Source: Laburnicola sp. R22_1
Lineage: Eukaryota > Ascomycota > Dothideomycetes > Pleosporales > Didymosphaeriaceae
Assembly: GCA_014281115.1 (NCBI GenBank)
Contig: JACONQ010000013.1
Location: 2,581,598 to 2,645,597 of the forward strand
Length of the DNA: 64,000 nt
Reading direction: 5' to 3'
Numbering within the stretch: the first letter of the stretch is position 1; the number at the start of each line of letters is the position of its first letter. Made by a program: the position numbers and the translations under genes. This document shows, one piece after another, positions 47,701 through 58,740 of this stretch. A model generated the notes under the pieces. That model saw nothing but the letters and a program-made list of their open reading frames with translations. It was not told the origin of the DNA and did no database searches.

Positions 47701-48959
47701 CCAGGTCAAAGTCAAAGCGGGAAGGCAAGCACGGGCTGCTTCACCCACTGCCTATCCCGGACTCCTACTAGACCAGCGTGTCAGTCGACTTCATCTCGCC
47801 CCTGCCGAAGTCACACTGTTACAGTCGCGACTATCGTCACATCATGGTCGTGGTAGACTGATTGTCCAAGAAGAAAAAATTCGTGCCGCTCACGTCCTTA
47901 GACGTGGACACCTGCGTACAGGCTTTCATCGAGTACGTATGGCGTAAGGAAGGTTACCCAGCCGAGATAGTGTCGGACCGCGGATCGCAATTCACGTCAC
48001 ATTTCTGGCGCCGTCTTTGCGACCGCATAGGGACGAAGCCCTTGCTGTCCACCACCGCCCATCCTAAAACAGACGGTCAGACGGAAATAGCGAATCAGGC
48101 ATTAAAGCAATATTTACAGTCGTTCGTTCATTACAACCAACGTAACTGGGCGGAGATGCTGCCAATAGCGGAGTTTGAAGCGAACAGCAGTAGGAGCACC
48201 GCTACGGGCACAACGCCGTTCGAGGCCACGAAGGGCTACCTACCCCGGTCTAGGTTAGAGCCCGCCGGTCGACTACCGCCCAGATGGAAAGCTGCCCATG
48301 ACGCCCGGGCCGCTGATCACTTGCTAGCAAGGATCGAGGACTTGAAGGTTCACTTACAGCACAGCTTGGTGTGGGCGCAAGCCAAGATGGAGGAGTACGC
48401 CAATAACAAGAGGATACCCGCGCCGAAGTTCAAAGTAAATAACTGGGTCATGCTGGACGCGCGCAATATCCGTACGCGCAAGGATAGTCATGGACTGTCC
48501 CACAAGAATCTAGGGCCTTTTAAGATTGTTAAGGACTTTAACGGTAAAGTGTTCAAGTTGGACCTTACCGCCCACAATAATTTGAAGGACATCTATCCTT
48601 GGTTCCATCCCTGGTTGCTACACCCCCAAGCGATAGATCCCCTGCCAGGTCAACGCCAGGATCCACAAGGGCCAGTGGCCATAGAGGAGGGTCTCCCCGT
48701 CTATGACGTGGAGGACATATTAGACTACAAGGTGGACCAGCAGTGCAAGGACCCCGCCAACAGCCGCAAAGGCCTTTTGCACTACCTAGTCAAATAGGAG
48801 AGCTACAACAAGCCAGATTGGGCGCCTTATTACAACGTCACCAGTTGTCAAGAGTTACTGACGGACTTCCATCGCCGTCGTCCTGACGCCCCACAACCAC
48901 CTACAATGGTGTTCCTGGAGAGAGCGGAGGAGCAAATGGCAGTTTGGTGGATTAGATGA
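44770..48959 (+). pseudogene. Chromovirus pol with nine RIP-type stops
   Basis: One frame (-1 relative to gag) runs from about 44800 to TGA 48957-48959. Order: protease (LLPNSGCTGQ at 45065; active-site aspartate now asparagine), RT (GLRICIDYRKLNKI at 45978, YLDDVLVYSE at 46285), RNase H (KTDASD at 46732; [15 protein letters not shown]), integrase zinc part (HHDT...KNCLTCSRSKS, 47570-47710), integrase core (SVDFISPLP 47780, VSDRGSQFTS 47970, YNQRNWAEMLPIAEFEANSS 48131), and chromodomain (YDVEDILDYKV...GLLHYLVK, 48700-48900). Stops at 45246, 45297, 46746, 47001, 47769, 48795 (TAG), 45858, 46521 (TAA) and 47859 (TGA) all fit Q or W codons changed by C-to-T/G-to-A. No frameshift within pol. Confidence 0.92.
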
Positions 48960-49294
48960 GAGATGGATTGGACTCACGGTGATTCACAGTGAATGGCAGT
49001 GAGAGTCGCGTTTACCGCCGCGATCGTCACTCAGTACGAAGGTCTCCGTCGTTATTGTTGCCAGCATAGGAAAGGCGCCCAGCTCACCAAGTAAGCTGCT
49101 CTCGATGGTCGATTGCAGCAAACTTGCTCTGCAGTTGGCCGCTGACTACTTGTCGCGTGCGCAACACGCTTGGGAACGACCTATCCCTCAGGAGGACGTA
49201 GCACAGATAATCGTGACTGGAGGATTGTACGTTAGTTGCCTATTTAGGACTAGCGGGTTGAATTTGAAATGGAGCTTCGAGGACGAAGCTTGTC

Positions 49295-49308
49295 GGAGGG
49301 GAGGATAG
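49295..49308 (+). promoter_or_regulatory. Polypurine tract
   Basis: GGAGGGGAGGATAG lies directly before the 3' LTR, the expected plus-strand primer site; one T interrupts the purines. Confidence 0.8.
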
Positions 49309-49503
49309 TGTTATGGAACCAGGTCGGAGTTACCTTACGCCGACTACCGAGGTTTCCCCGGCGCTAGTCCCGATTAGGTACTAGCGCGTTCTTAGCGCGC
49401 CTCGCGCGCCTTATGAGCTTAGCCAGCACCTTTGGCTGGCACCCATACGTAGATTCTGTCAATATCAACTTTTTCGATTATCAGTTACCTGAGCTCCCTA
49501 ACA
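49309..49503 (+). repeat. Chromovirus 3' LTR
   Basis: 195 bp matching the 5' LTR except for TCAGTTACC where the 5' LTR has TCAGTCACC. Confidence 0.95.
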
Positions 49504-52175
49504 GTGCCTAACCTTACTAACACGCTTATAATAGTGAACAGCGGCTTACAACTATTTAAGAAGAGCATCTAGAGCACTAGATTCTCTAGTAGAAGGCCCT
49601 TAGTTACGCGCCAACGCATACGCAAGTGCGAGCCATCGCAACTAGTGTGCTTAAGTAAGAGGATGACCATAGAAACCTAGGAAGGAAGTGGTCTAATCAA
49701 TTTTTGTGGCGCCACCTAGCTATTAAGACAAAGTTAGGCCGCTAGACTAACTAGGAACACATAAATGCAACTACTCTAGATAATATTAGGCACTTGTTCA
49801 ACCTGTACGGGACCGTAAGCTGGATTCCCCCCCAATAGAGGTACAACGCCAACAAGGGCGGCATTATAGAAGGCTAGGGTATTAATAGGCTTATTATTAG
49901 CTCCTTATAGGAAAATCTAAACTCTATACTAGTTAAGATAGTAAATGCCTATACTTAGACCTCTGTAATAGAGTGTATCTCCGCGCTTAGTGTCGCTCTA
50001 GACCCCCTTATTATCTTTAAGGCCAAAAGCATCTAGGAGTAGTAGTTTAAGTGGGAGTTTTTAGCTTAATATCCTAGCTAGCATATTACCTTCTCGCAAA
50101 ATAGATAGACGAGCAACGAAATTGCTATTAAGTGGCTAGAGAAGGTGTTCTTGCCCCAGACTAAGCCTAACAATCTATCTAAGGCACAGTTGCTTATTAT
50201 TAACAGTTATGGCAGTTATACCTCAGACGAATTTATAACTATATATTACCTAAATAATATTTACTTGCTCTTTTTGCCTGCCTATACTTTACATGTACTC
50301 TAGCCTTTAGATCTTAGTTGTTTCTTAAGTCTAAAGGCAGCGTATTAGCGGTTCCTTAGCGAGCATACAGCTCTAACAGATACAATGAAGGTTAGGAAGG
50401 CCAAATTTCTTAAATTTTATGCAGAAGCGCGTAAAATCGGTGTTTAAGAGCAGTGCGTACGAGCTAGGTAGAAGGCAATAGGGCTATATCCTAAGAGCGT
50501 AGATAAGCCCTTAGGTTCTTAGTGGGTTATAGTGCGCCAACGGCTGTTAACACCCCCCTCTTCTACTATAAATATTAGGACGCTAAAACGCGGTGGCGAT
50601 ATTATAAAGCTATTTTCTAGGAAGAATAGCTCTCTAGCTACATAATAATATATTTAGCTTGCTGCCACAGCGCTAGACTATATTATAATAGAGGTCTCTA
50701 TTAAGGATTGTAAGATTGCTTCTTTACATAAGCATATTAAGTAAGTAAATCTACTAAAATACTATAAAGTCGCAATTAATCCAAATAATTGCTTTACGAG
50801 TCTTGCAGAGGTTCTCTCTTAGACTAATTAGAAGCCCTTCCAACGTGTTCGCAAGGCAAGAAGCCTAACATAGGAGGTAGAGGAGAGTTACTCTAAGGAG
50901 AAAGTAGAGTAGGCATTAGTTTAATGTTTAGCACAGGATTAACAACTAACACAATAGTATCTTGTCCATAATTTAAGTATAGACAAAGAAAGCGATTAAA
51001 GCTCTTTAAATGTAGTTTATTTTGTATTTTTAGAGATTTATTTAACAAAGTTGTAAACATACTCGTAACCAGGGTGGTGACGGCGGCGGGGCTTTACAGG
51101 GTGTCGGAAACACGGGGCTATCGGAAACTAGGACCCTTGGCTTATGGAGGGTATGCGCGCAGCTAAGGCTTTAGCAGCTTAGCAACGTAAATATACTATA
51201 TTAAGCGCTTTAGAAAGGGCTGTAGTAGCTATAGTAGCTATAGCGCTTAAATCTATGTGTACTTAATGGCAATTATAAGAGTGTTATTAAGAGATATCGC
51301 GTGTTTTATTTAGAGTGCGCGTTTTGGTAGGGTAATTAGAAACCCTATGTGATTAATAGCTATATAGCCGAGCTTAGCTATTTCTCGCCATTAAAGCAGG
51401 CGTATAGGTGCTAAGTGTTAAGCCTAATACGCGACTATATTAACTATATTACTAAGCTTAAGTTCCTACCTGCCTTCTGCGCCGCCTATAACTAGTTAAT
51501 TACAAAGGAGAATATCTGCGTAAGCTTTTAGGGCGGTAGACTAGCCCCACACAATCTAGAGGTAGTAATCTTAAAGCTTAATATTAAGCTAAGGACGCCG
51601 TCGCTAGCAACCCTACTAGAGGCTGTGTGGGAGGCCAAAACACCTAGTAATGTGCAGGAACTAGAGGCTCAATTAACGTTAATTCGCGAGCGGATTCGCG
51701 CGCATAAGAGCTTGTCACCTGCTTTTATTATTAAGAGGCTTAATTAGCTAGAAAGAGGCTCTTCTAAAGCAATGCATTAAATGGCGCTTATGCGCAAGCG
51801 AATCTTAAGCCTTAAGAAAGCAAATAAGGCCGCCACAATGCGTAAGAATCGTAAAAAGAAGCGGATTTAGAAGCAAGGCACCCTATTAAAGGCAGAGGGA
51901 GAGGATATTATTACTTAAAGGGCTGTTAAGCAGCAACTTAAGGGAGAAACGCGTTAAGGCAAGGCGCGATTAGGTATAAGCCGGCAGGCCTTAGCGCGCT
52001 GTAGTTGCTGTAGAGAGACTGGCCATAACTCACAAACGTGTAAAAAGCATACTGTAGATACTACTTAAACTAGGATAGCTCTTATATTAATATTATTTTA
52101 TTACGTTGTGGATGTATAGGCTATAAAAGGCTAAGAGAGTTAATAAGGTGGGCGACTCGCTTATAATCTAGATTA

Positions 52176-53740
52176 AATCTATATATAACACTTTTGCTAC
52201 TATATAGCTTATTATTAAAGAAAAATAAGCTAGAATCTTAGATTTAGTAAGCGAAGTGGATAAGCTTACTATATAGAAAAGAGACTAAAGGGCTAAACTA
52301 TATATATACTTATAAAAAAAGTAAGACTAAAATAGTATTACTTATATAATTATAGGCACATAATTGTACCTAGTTAGAGTCTTATTTTTATAATACTTTT
52401 TAAGGTAGACTATATAAGTAGCGCGTCTACTTATATAATAAGGCTTAAAATAATTCTATCTCTAATTAGCTTATAAGTTAAGTACCTTACTAAGCAACTA
52501 ATTGCTTATAATAGCATAATTTAAACGTTTACTATTATATAAGTTTATAATAGTTCTTTATTAAGAATAAAACTCTACTTATTTATGTTTATCTTCTTTC
52601 TTAGTTCCTACTATTAGTTTTTCTATAGAAGTAAGTTAATTATCCTACTCTCTATTTTTCGCTTAATAATTATTAACTATTAACTAGAATATATATAATA
52701 TACTAATATATAAGTCTATAAAATTTTAAGTAAAGCTTAGTTAAAAAAGCTTAAGTATAAGGCCTAAAAGCTATAAAAGCAAATTACGTAACTTTTTTTA
52801 GCAATAGCTCTTTCTATATATTGCTTTAGTTGCCTATTAAATTAGGCCTCTAGTAAGAATTCTACTAATACTCTAAGCACACATATAATAATCAAAAAGA
52901 AGGCATTAAAATAATAACGCGCTTAAACTATAACACCTAAGTAGTATAAGCCTATTAAAGAGCCTCTATAATTATGCAAAAAAACTCTAAAGTTAAAAAA
53001 TAATAATTAAGTTACCCTTATAGCTAAATCTTTAAGTAAAGCTAAGTCTATAATTAATTCTAAAACTCCTATAAATAAGAAGAGTAAGAAAGATAAGCTT
53101 AATTTAGTTTCTACTTAAATATATAGCCCTCACTCTATTACACAAAAAAAGGGACTGCCTTTCTTTACTTTCGCACTATAGAATTTAGCGCGCGCACAGA
53201 CCCTTAAGTGCCTTTCTTTGCTTTTTTAGAATGCCTTTCTTTGCTTTTCCCAAACTCGAAAATAGCTGCAACTTAGAGGCAGCGTGCAGGTCACTTATAG
53301 TAATATTATGTATAATCTATAGAAAGTTTATAGATAGATTGCGCGTAAAAAGTAATAAGTTAGAAATAGAGTTAGTGTTCTTAGTCGCCGCTAAAGCGAG
53401 TGCAACTCCTACTAGCTAGCGTAGAACTACGCGCTAGGCAATATAAAAGTAAGCTGCGCGCAACTTATATATAAGTATAAGGGCCTAACTATATATAAGT
53501 TGCGTACAAGATACCTATAAGATATATAATTATTACTTAGACGCTTATCTAAGATAGCTATTAATAGTTAATAGGTTGGTAGCATTAATAATATGCATAG
53601 TTGTAGTATAGATAGGCATTAGTAATTAAGGAACCTTCCTCCTCCCTTCTCTCTCTTTGCAGTGTAGCTCCTTAAAACAGTAAGATCGCAAGAAACAGGC
53701 AGCGGCGTTAGAAAGAAGGTAGTTACTTCCACGCCCTCTG
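52176..53740. other. AT-rich relic DNA, no gene recognised
   Basis: This follows the right end of pogo A and should include the continuation of whatever that element landed in. It is very AT-rich with scattered lysine-rich frames (for example near 53000-53110), but no motif. Near 53455-53515 the inverted repeat GCAACTTATATATA/CTATATATAAGTTGC lies close to a GC-richer block (53230-53440) with a small meaningless frame. Possible element termini, unassigned. Confidence 0.35.
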
Positions 53741-54787
53741 CGCATAGCGTCTAATTTAGGCCACTAGAACCCACTCAAAACATGTACCGTATAAGGCAGC
53801 TACTCCTATACCTAGCCCTAATCCAGGGCGCTAAATCTACCATTATAAGGGTGAATTACTTTGTTAGTAACACAAACTACGCGTACGGTATATATTTCTA
53901 AGATTAGGGGGTATAATAGATTATTATTTTATAGGTAGAGTAGATTTAGTTTCTATTGGCGAATTTACTCTAAACTTAGACATGTTTTTTGCACTAATAA
54001 GCTGCACTATCTATAGAATTTACAAAAACCCAACTTGCGTGGCAGAGCGTAGGCAGAAGAGGTGTTATAGATTAGGGTTATATTAATAAGGGGATTGGCA
54101 GTGTACTACCAAAGTTAGGACTAAGCGGAACGCAGAGCCTAGCCACCATAATTAAGGCGAAGAGAGAGACATATTTAGCAAGTTAAACAGTACGTTTAGG
54201 GCAAATTAATCTAGCGTATTAGTATGGCCGGAGCAAGCATGGCGTATTAATATTTTAACCATTTAGCAGAGTACTAGATAGCTATATATAAGAAGTGCCA
54301 GTACGCAGTATAGTTAGATTAGATTAAGGGCCATTTGTAGGAGCAGCACAAGATTAAACACAAAGATACTAGTAAGATAGGATTAGAAGTCTATAGCTAG
54401 GCAGGCATTATATAGTACTCTAGTAAGTTCGTGCCGCCAAGCCAGATTATAGCGCTACATCCCTAGTTGCCTATATATATAGATGGGTTATTATGCTAGT
54501 TAAATCTAAAATAGTGTTAGCGGGTATTATAGAGTATTAAGAGCATAAAGAAACATTGGCATAAAGACTACTAAGAATAGTTGGCGGGAAAGAAGCGCGG
54601 GCGACTAAGTTAGATTAAGAAGGAATTGTAAGCGCAGATAGAATAGGAATATATATATGTGTATTGCTAGCGATTGTTTAGCAGCTGCTATAGTTTATAG
54701 TATTTCTAAGTGCACGCACCTAATAAAGGTCTAGTAGGCGGCCTAGAACCTGTTCCTATTAATAGCGAGGCCGTATAGGCGCGAGTA

Positions 54788-56914
54788 CCCTGTCTCGGCA
54801 GTCAATGCGCACCGTCACTCAATGCGCAACCCCAACATGACGCGCCCCAACTTTGACGCGCCCCAACTCCACTAATATGGACCCAATTAACGCCGCGATA
54901 GCAGCAATCGAAGCGCAAGAACTAGGAGAATTTTTATCATACAATAAAATCGCCAAAGAATTTGGTGTTGTACGCTCTACGTTGACGCGCAGGCACCAAC
55001 GCGTCACGCAGGCGCGTACTATCACTGATGGTACACGTCGTCTACTCCATCCACAACAAGAAAAGGGGCTTCTACAATATATCACCTACCTTACTAAGTG
55101 TGGCCTTCCTCCTACACAGCAGATAATACAAAATTTTGCTTCCTACATGGCAAAAAGAGACGTTAGCATGTCCTAGGTTGATCGCTTTGTTAGGCGCAAC
55201 CCCAACTCCTTAATCTCATAATGGACGACTGGGCTTGACAGCAATCGCCACAAGGCTAATTCAGAGGCAAAATACAGGCTCTACTTTGAGCTTCTACACA
55301 AGAAAATTACAGAGTATAGTGTAGAGCCTTAGCATACGTACAATATGGACAAGAAAGGCTTCCTCCTTAGTATCACTGGCCGCTTAAAAAGGATCTTCGA
55401 TAGGCCTCTATATAAGAGTCGCCAAGTAAGGCAATCTATACAGGACGGCAGCCGTAAGTGGATCTCGCTCATCGCATGTATATGCGCCGACGGATCTACT
55501 ATTAATCTAGCGCTAATCTATCGATCTGACGCCGCGACTCTACAATCAAGCTAGGTTAAAGAAATCAACGTTAATTCTCACAGAGTCTTTATCACCTCAT
55601 CAACCTCTAGATGGTCAAACAATAAGATAGGGCTTCAATGGCTTAAACAGGTGTTTAATCGCTGTACAAAGGAGAAGGCTCGACGGCAGTGGCGACTCCT
55701 AGTCCTTAATAGGCATGGATCTCACATTACTATAGATTTTATCAACTACTGCGATCAGAATAAGATCCTCCTTGCGATATTTCCCCCTCATGCGACTCAT
55801 ACGCTGCAGCCTCTTAATGTCTGCGTATTTAAGTCTCTCTCAGCTGCCTACTCTAACAAGCTCTCCAGATACCTGTATAGGAGCCAAGGACTGTCAACAA
55901 TCGCCAAAAGAGACTTCTTTACGCTATTCTGGAAGGCCTGGACGACGTTAGTTACGCCGCAGTTGATTACCAAAGCTTTTAAGTGTACAGGTATCTCGCC
56001 GCCAGATCCAACGCCTATCCTCAAAAGGTTTAACAAAGAGACTCTGCCAGAGCCAGAATCACTAGTAAGCTCTACCTCAGTACTTAACGCGTTAGATTGG
56101 CGTAAAATAGAGCGACTGTTACGCTCCACTATGAAGAATATCGCGACTAAGGAGTCGCGTAAGCTGAGCTAGACGATACACTCAATCTCTGTACAAAAGC
56201 AGCTCCTAGAGCATGAAAATAAGGGTCTCCAAGAAGCTCTTGCAAACCAGAAACGGCGTCAAACAAAATGCAAGACTCTGCCCTTAGAGCAACCTAAGGA
56301 GTGGCATGGAGGAGCAGTTTTCTGGTCACCTGCCCGCGTACAGAGGGCGCGTAACTCGCTCAGCCAGCAGGAGGCTGAAAAACAACAGTTACAACTCCAA
56401 AAAGCTCAGCAGCAAGAGATCCATATAGCTAATAAACAGCTTAAAGCTCGTTTACAGCAGGAGAAGCGCGTTAAGCGGGCAGCAGCCAGAGATGCGCGCG
56501 CTAAGGAGAAAGCTAATCAAGCTGCTAAGCGACGCCTCCGTCAACAGGCTCGCAAGACTCAACAACAACTTCAAAAACGTCTCAAAATTGCCAAAAAAGG
56601 GAAGTCAGAAAGCTTTAAAAGCTACTCATACAGTTACAAAGAGGAAGAAATCTACGCCAGCACCTGTACACGTTGATGCGGCGGCATCTGCGCCATCAAC
56701 GCCATCATCGCGCTGTGGCCGTATAATCAGAACACCAAGCAGATATCTATAATCTGACTAGCTAGCAATAATCTATAGCTCTATAAGAAGCCAACTCTAG
56801 AAAATCTCGCGATAAAAGCTTTTGTGTAGAGCTCTATAGCCTCATATTGCTGGCTGAGCGATTACGTTGGGGTTGCGCATTGAGTGACGGTGCGCATTGA
56901 CTGCCGAGACAGGG
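54788..56914 (+). mobile_element. Fot1/pogo element with perfect 49-bp inverted termini
   Basis: Termini starting CCCTGTCTCGGCAGTCAATG are exact inverted copies over 49 bp (54788-54836, 56866-56914), flanked by TA (54786-54787, 56915-56916). The termini contain TCAATGCGCA twice, a likely transposase-binding repeat. Length is 2127 bp. Base composition is close to normal, unlike the host ORF relic. Confidence 0.93.
54877..56752 (+). pseudogene. pogo transposase with five stops and one frameshift
   Basis: It starts at ATG 54877 (MDPINAAIAAIEAQELGEFL). The helix-turn-helix is YNKIAKEFGVVRSTLTRRHQ; then a CENP-B-like region, first catalytic box YNMDKKGFLLS (about 55342), second box LLVLNRHGSHITIDF (about 55700, asparagine for the usual aspartate) and PPHATHTLQPLNVCVFKSL (about 55785). 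The tail box is KEWHGGAVFWSP, followed by a basic helix. Stops at 55174, 55219, 55330, 55552 and 56170 are TAG/TAA. The frame shifts by one base near 56600 in an A-run followed by GGG, after which the C-terminus GRIIRTPSRYL ends at 56752. The homopolymer shift may be a sequencing error. The start is chosen because it precedes the helix-turn-helix in the same frame. Confidence 0.88.
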
Positions 56915-58740
56915 TAGAAGAAGAGATGACTAGGGTGTAAGAGAACATCAAGAAGCGGGCGCAGAACACTATCTAGAATAGCGAGAGGAACAAAGTAAAC
57001 CTATAGCTAGAGCAGACGTAGTGGCTGCCATATTTAGTGGGCATAGAGAGGCCTAATTTGTTAGCGTGCGTTAAAGAGCCTATTGCCAACGCCGACTCTA
57101 GAAAAGATAAGGCGGCAGAGCTAGTGGAAGCAGCGATTTGGGCGGCCATAGATAGGTTAGCGTAGTTTAGCCAGGCGTCTATAATTAACCAAATTGGCGT
57201 GTTTGTGCGGTTAGAGGCTATTTAAATAGAGAAGCACTAGACGTAGTTCTAGCTATTGCAGCTATATATAAACAAGAATTCTATTGTTAAGTATACGCGG
57301 CTGTGGTAGTAGATATTAATTTTTTTGTACGCACGCAGAAGAAGCATGCGTAGAAGAGCCCAAAGTACCAGTTTACGCGCTAAGAGCAGGAGGCATAGAA
57401 GGCGTTGGTCCGATAGGCAGAAAGGGGGGTAGAGGGGGGGAAGGTAGACAAAGAAGATGCGGAGGAAGAGACGGAAGATATAAATAAGGAAATAATAGAG
57501 AAGGAGACAGAGGACGTAAATAAGGCAATAGAGGAGGAAGAAGATAGGGAGGAGCAAAGTTAGGCAGAAGGTACTAAGTCTAGCAAGCCTAAGAAGTTAT
57601 TAAGACTCTAGAAAGCGTGTTTAGAGTTTTATATTACGTTGTTAAACTAGTCTATTATGCGTAAAAAGTATAATAGCCTATTAGTGTGTGTATTAGCAGT
57701 GTTGGGCGTTAAGAAGGATAGGTAGAAGGGCCCTAAGTAATATCCGCTAATATTATTAGCTATTATTAAAGTGGCCTGTTTTATAGTTGTGCAATAGGCG
57801 TTAGAGTTATCTAAGCTATTAGATAAGAATAAGAACGAGTTTAACAACAACAGCGCGTACGAGAGCGATAGTAGCCACCCACGCCTGCGCTAGCCTAAGG
57901 GGTGTCTATAGTTTGTGTAGGAGATAATAGACAAGTTTATAGTGTAAGGCAGCCACGAACCTATATAGTAAATGTTAGATTTGCGGACGTATAGGTTAAA
58001 GATCCATTATAACACTACGTCGCGTGGCCATATTAAGTAGATGGGCGGGGACGAGTTGTTGTACAAGGGGTTACAGTTTAATATAGCCTAGTTCTGCGGC
58101 ATAGTGTATTAGTTAGCGACTAAAAGCTAGTAGTTATTAGTAGAGGAGTTAATATTTAGTACTAGCAAGGCTGCTAATTCTATACCCAGCGTCCTATAGA
58201 AGAGTATGCGAGACAACCTAATTAATAAGCGGCCTAGATAGAATTTTTTAAAGGACTATCGCACCCGCATATCCGTAGACAGAGAGAGGTAGTTATTTAA
58301 GTAGGTAGGGAGAAATGCTAGCATCTAAGACAGGTTTATAAAGCTAGAAACGCGTTTAGGGGTAGACTAAGAGGCTATTAAGTAGTATATAGGGCGCATT
58401 ATTAAGTTCTAGAAGAAGTTAGCTATATTAATATATATTATAGGCAGATAGCTAGTAAGAGAACTAGAAATAGTAAGCGTTTGGCATAGTAATACTATAA
58501 AAGGGGGGCACCGCAATATATTTATTAAGGACGGCATAGTGGTGTTAATAACGCGTTACTATAAGGGATATAATATTAGCGGCGACATTAAGATTATTTA
58601 TTAATATTTAGCGCGCGAGGTAGGCGAGTTAGTAGTGTTATATATATAGTTAGTGTTGCTATTCTAGTAGTAGTTAGAGACGTTAGTATAGGAAAAGAAG
58701 AGCGTGTTATTATATATATAGCTAGCGGACTCTAACCCAG

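Larger units (their letters stand above)
42382..49503 (+). mobile_element. Complete Ty3/Gypsy chromovirus LTR retrotransposon (innermost)
   Basis: A 7122-bp element flanked by the 5-bp duplication GTGCC (42377-42381, 49504-49508). The LTRs are 195 bp each, TGTTATGG...CCTAACA, differing at one base (a C/T near the 3' side), so insertion is recent relative to the hosts. It has a self-complementary primer-binding site, purine tract, gag, and pol in the order protease, RT, RNase H, integrase, chromodomain. Coding parts have normal base composition and lesions are almost all RIP-type substitutions without indels. It is the youngest large insertion in this stack. The chromodomain and the 11-nt primer match place it with chromoviruses of the Tf1/sushi type. 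Confidence 0.95.
42101..51142 (+). mobile_element. Nested pogo C (third level)
   Basis: Imperfect inverted termini of about 50 bp (AGCCAGGGGTCCTAGTTTTC at the left; the complement of AGCCAAGGGTCCTAGTTTCC at the right) are flanked by TA (42099-42100, 51143-51144). Own length is about 1.9 kb. The transposase begins at ATG 42253 (MARYTEGDVQNALADLESGV, helix-turn-helix), is split by the chromovirus at 42381/49509, and continues with LVTRQRIRKCEPSQ, YNANKGGIIEGQG (about 49845), LLIINSYGSYTSDEF (about 50200), LHVLQPLDLSCFLSLKAAYQ (about 50290). The second catalytic aspartate again reads asparagine. Many TAG/TAA. Confidence 0.87.
40543..51374 (+). mobile_element. Nested pogo B (second level)
   Basis: It starts AGCTCGGCTATATAG and ends CTATATAGCCGAGCT, with inverted termini of about 95 bp, and is flanked by TA (40541-40542, 51375-51376). 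Removing it restores the pogo A frame (gac-atT-Agc-tat-ttc, DISYFS). Own length is about 1.79 kb. The transposase runs forward from about 40640 (ARELAIQLAISDFNIGLYSS, helix-turn-helix) through YNIDKTSI (about 41125), LILNSHSSHI (about 41455; aspartate to asparagine), YFSYILQPLDLAPF (about 41550) to QRFAEVETI at 42100, and resumes after pogo C with RAAKALAAQQRKY (51155-51195). Dead by RIP-type stops. Confidence 0.87.
39504..52173 (+). mobile_element. Nested pogo A (outermost of the stack)
   Basis: The outer ends ACCTAGATTATAAGCGAG and CTCGCTTATAATCTAGAT are inverted copies (one C/T change) flanked by TA (39502-39503, 52174-52175). Without inserts it is about 1.84 kb, like the pogo at 5220-7052, to which its protein is related. 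The transposase reads from about 39585 to 40540 (helix-turn-helix and CENP-B-like part, FNFNKTSFLIG, LILNSYKSYK) and resumes at 51377-52070 (YFSPLKQAY, NYITKLKFLP, zinc-knuckle-like CSCCRETGHNSQTCKKH). Next to its left end ATAAGCGAGTTGCCC is duplicated in tandem. All catalytic boxes carry G-to-A changes. Nested pogo B splits it at a TA. Confidence 0.85.
53750..58740 (+). pseudogene. Subtelomeric repeated ORF relic 1 (OrsD-like part of a telomere-linked helicase family)
   Basis: With TAG/TAA read as glutamine the forward strand gives a long protein relic split by the pogo at 54788-56914. Before it: YFNHLAEYQLAIYKKCQYAV, GHLQEQHKIKHKD and LPIYIDGLLCQL, the pattern of an OrsD/DUF3505-like zinc region. 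After it: LEQTQWLPYLVGIERPNLL, AAIWAAIDRLAQFSQAS, and later FLKDYRTRISVDRE, EIVSVQHSNTIKGGHRNIFI, ITRYYKGYNISGDIKII. I associate this N-terminal architecture with large subtelomeric RecQ-family ORFs of ascomycetes from memory; no helicase motif remains. The sense is lost near 58740. A second copy lies at 60985-63217. The reading is coherent; the family name is moderately uncertain. Confidence 0.45.

Noticed and set aside
57249..57557. 102-codon reverse-strand leucine/tyrosine-rich frame
   Set aside because: It is antisense to a lysine/glutamate-rich part of the helicase-family relic; apparent membrane segments are the complement of purine-rich sequence.
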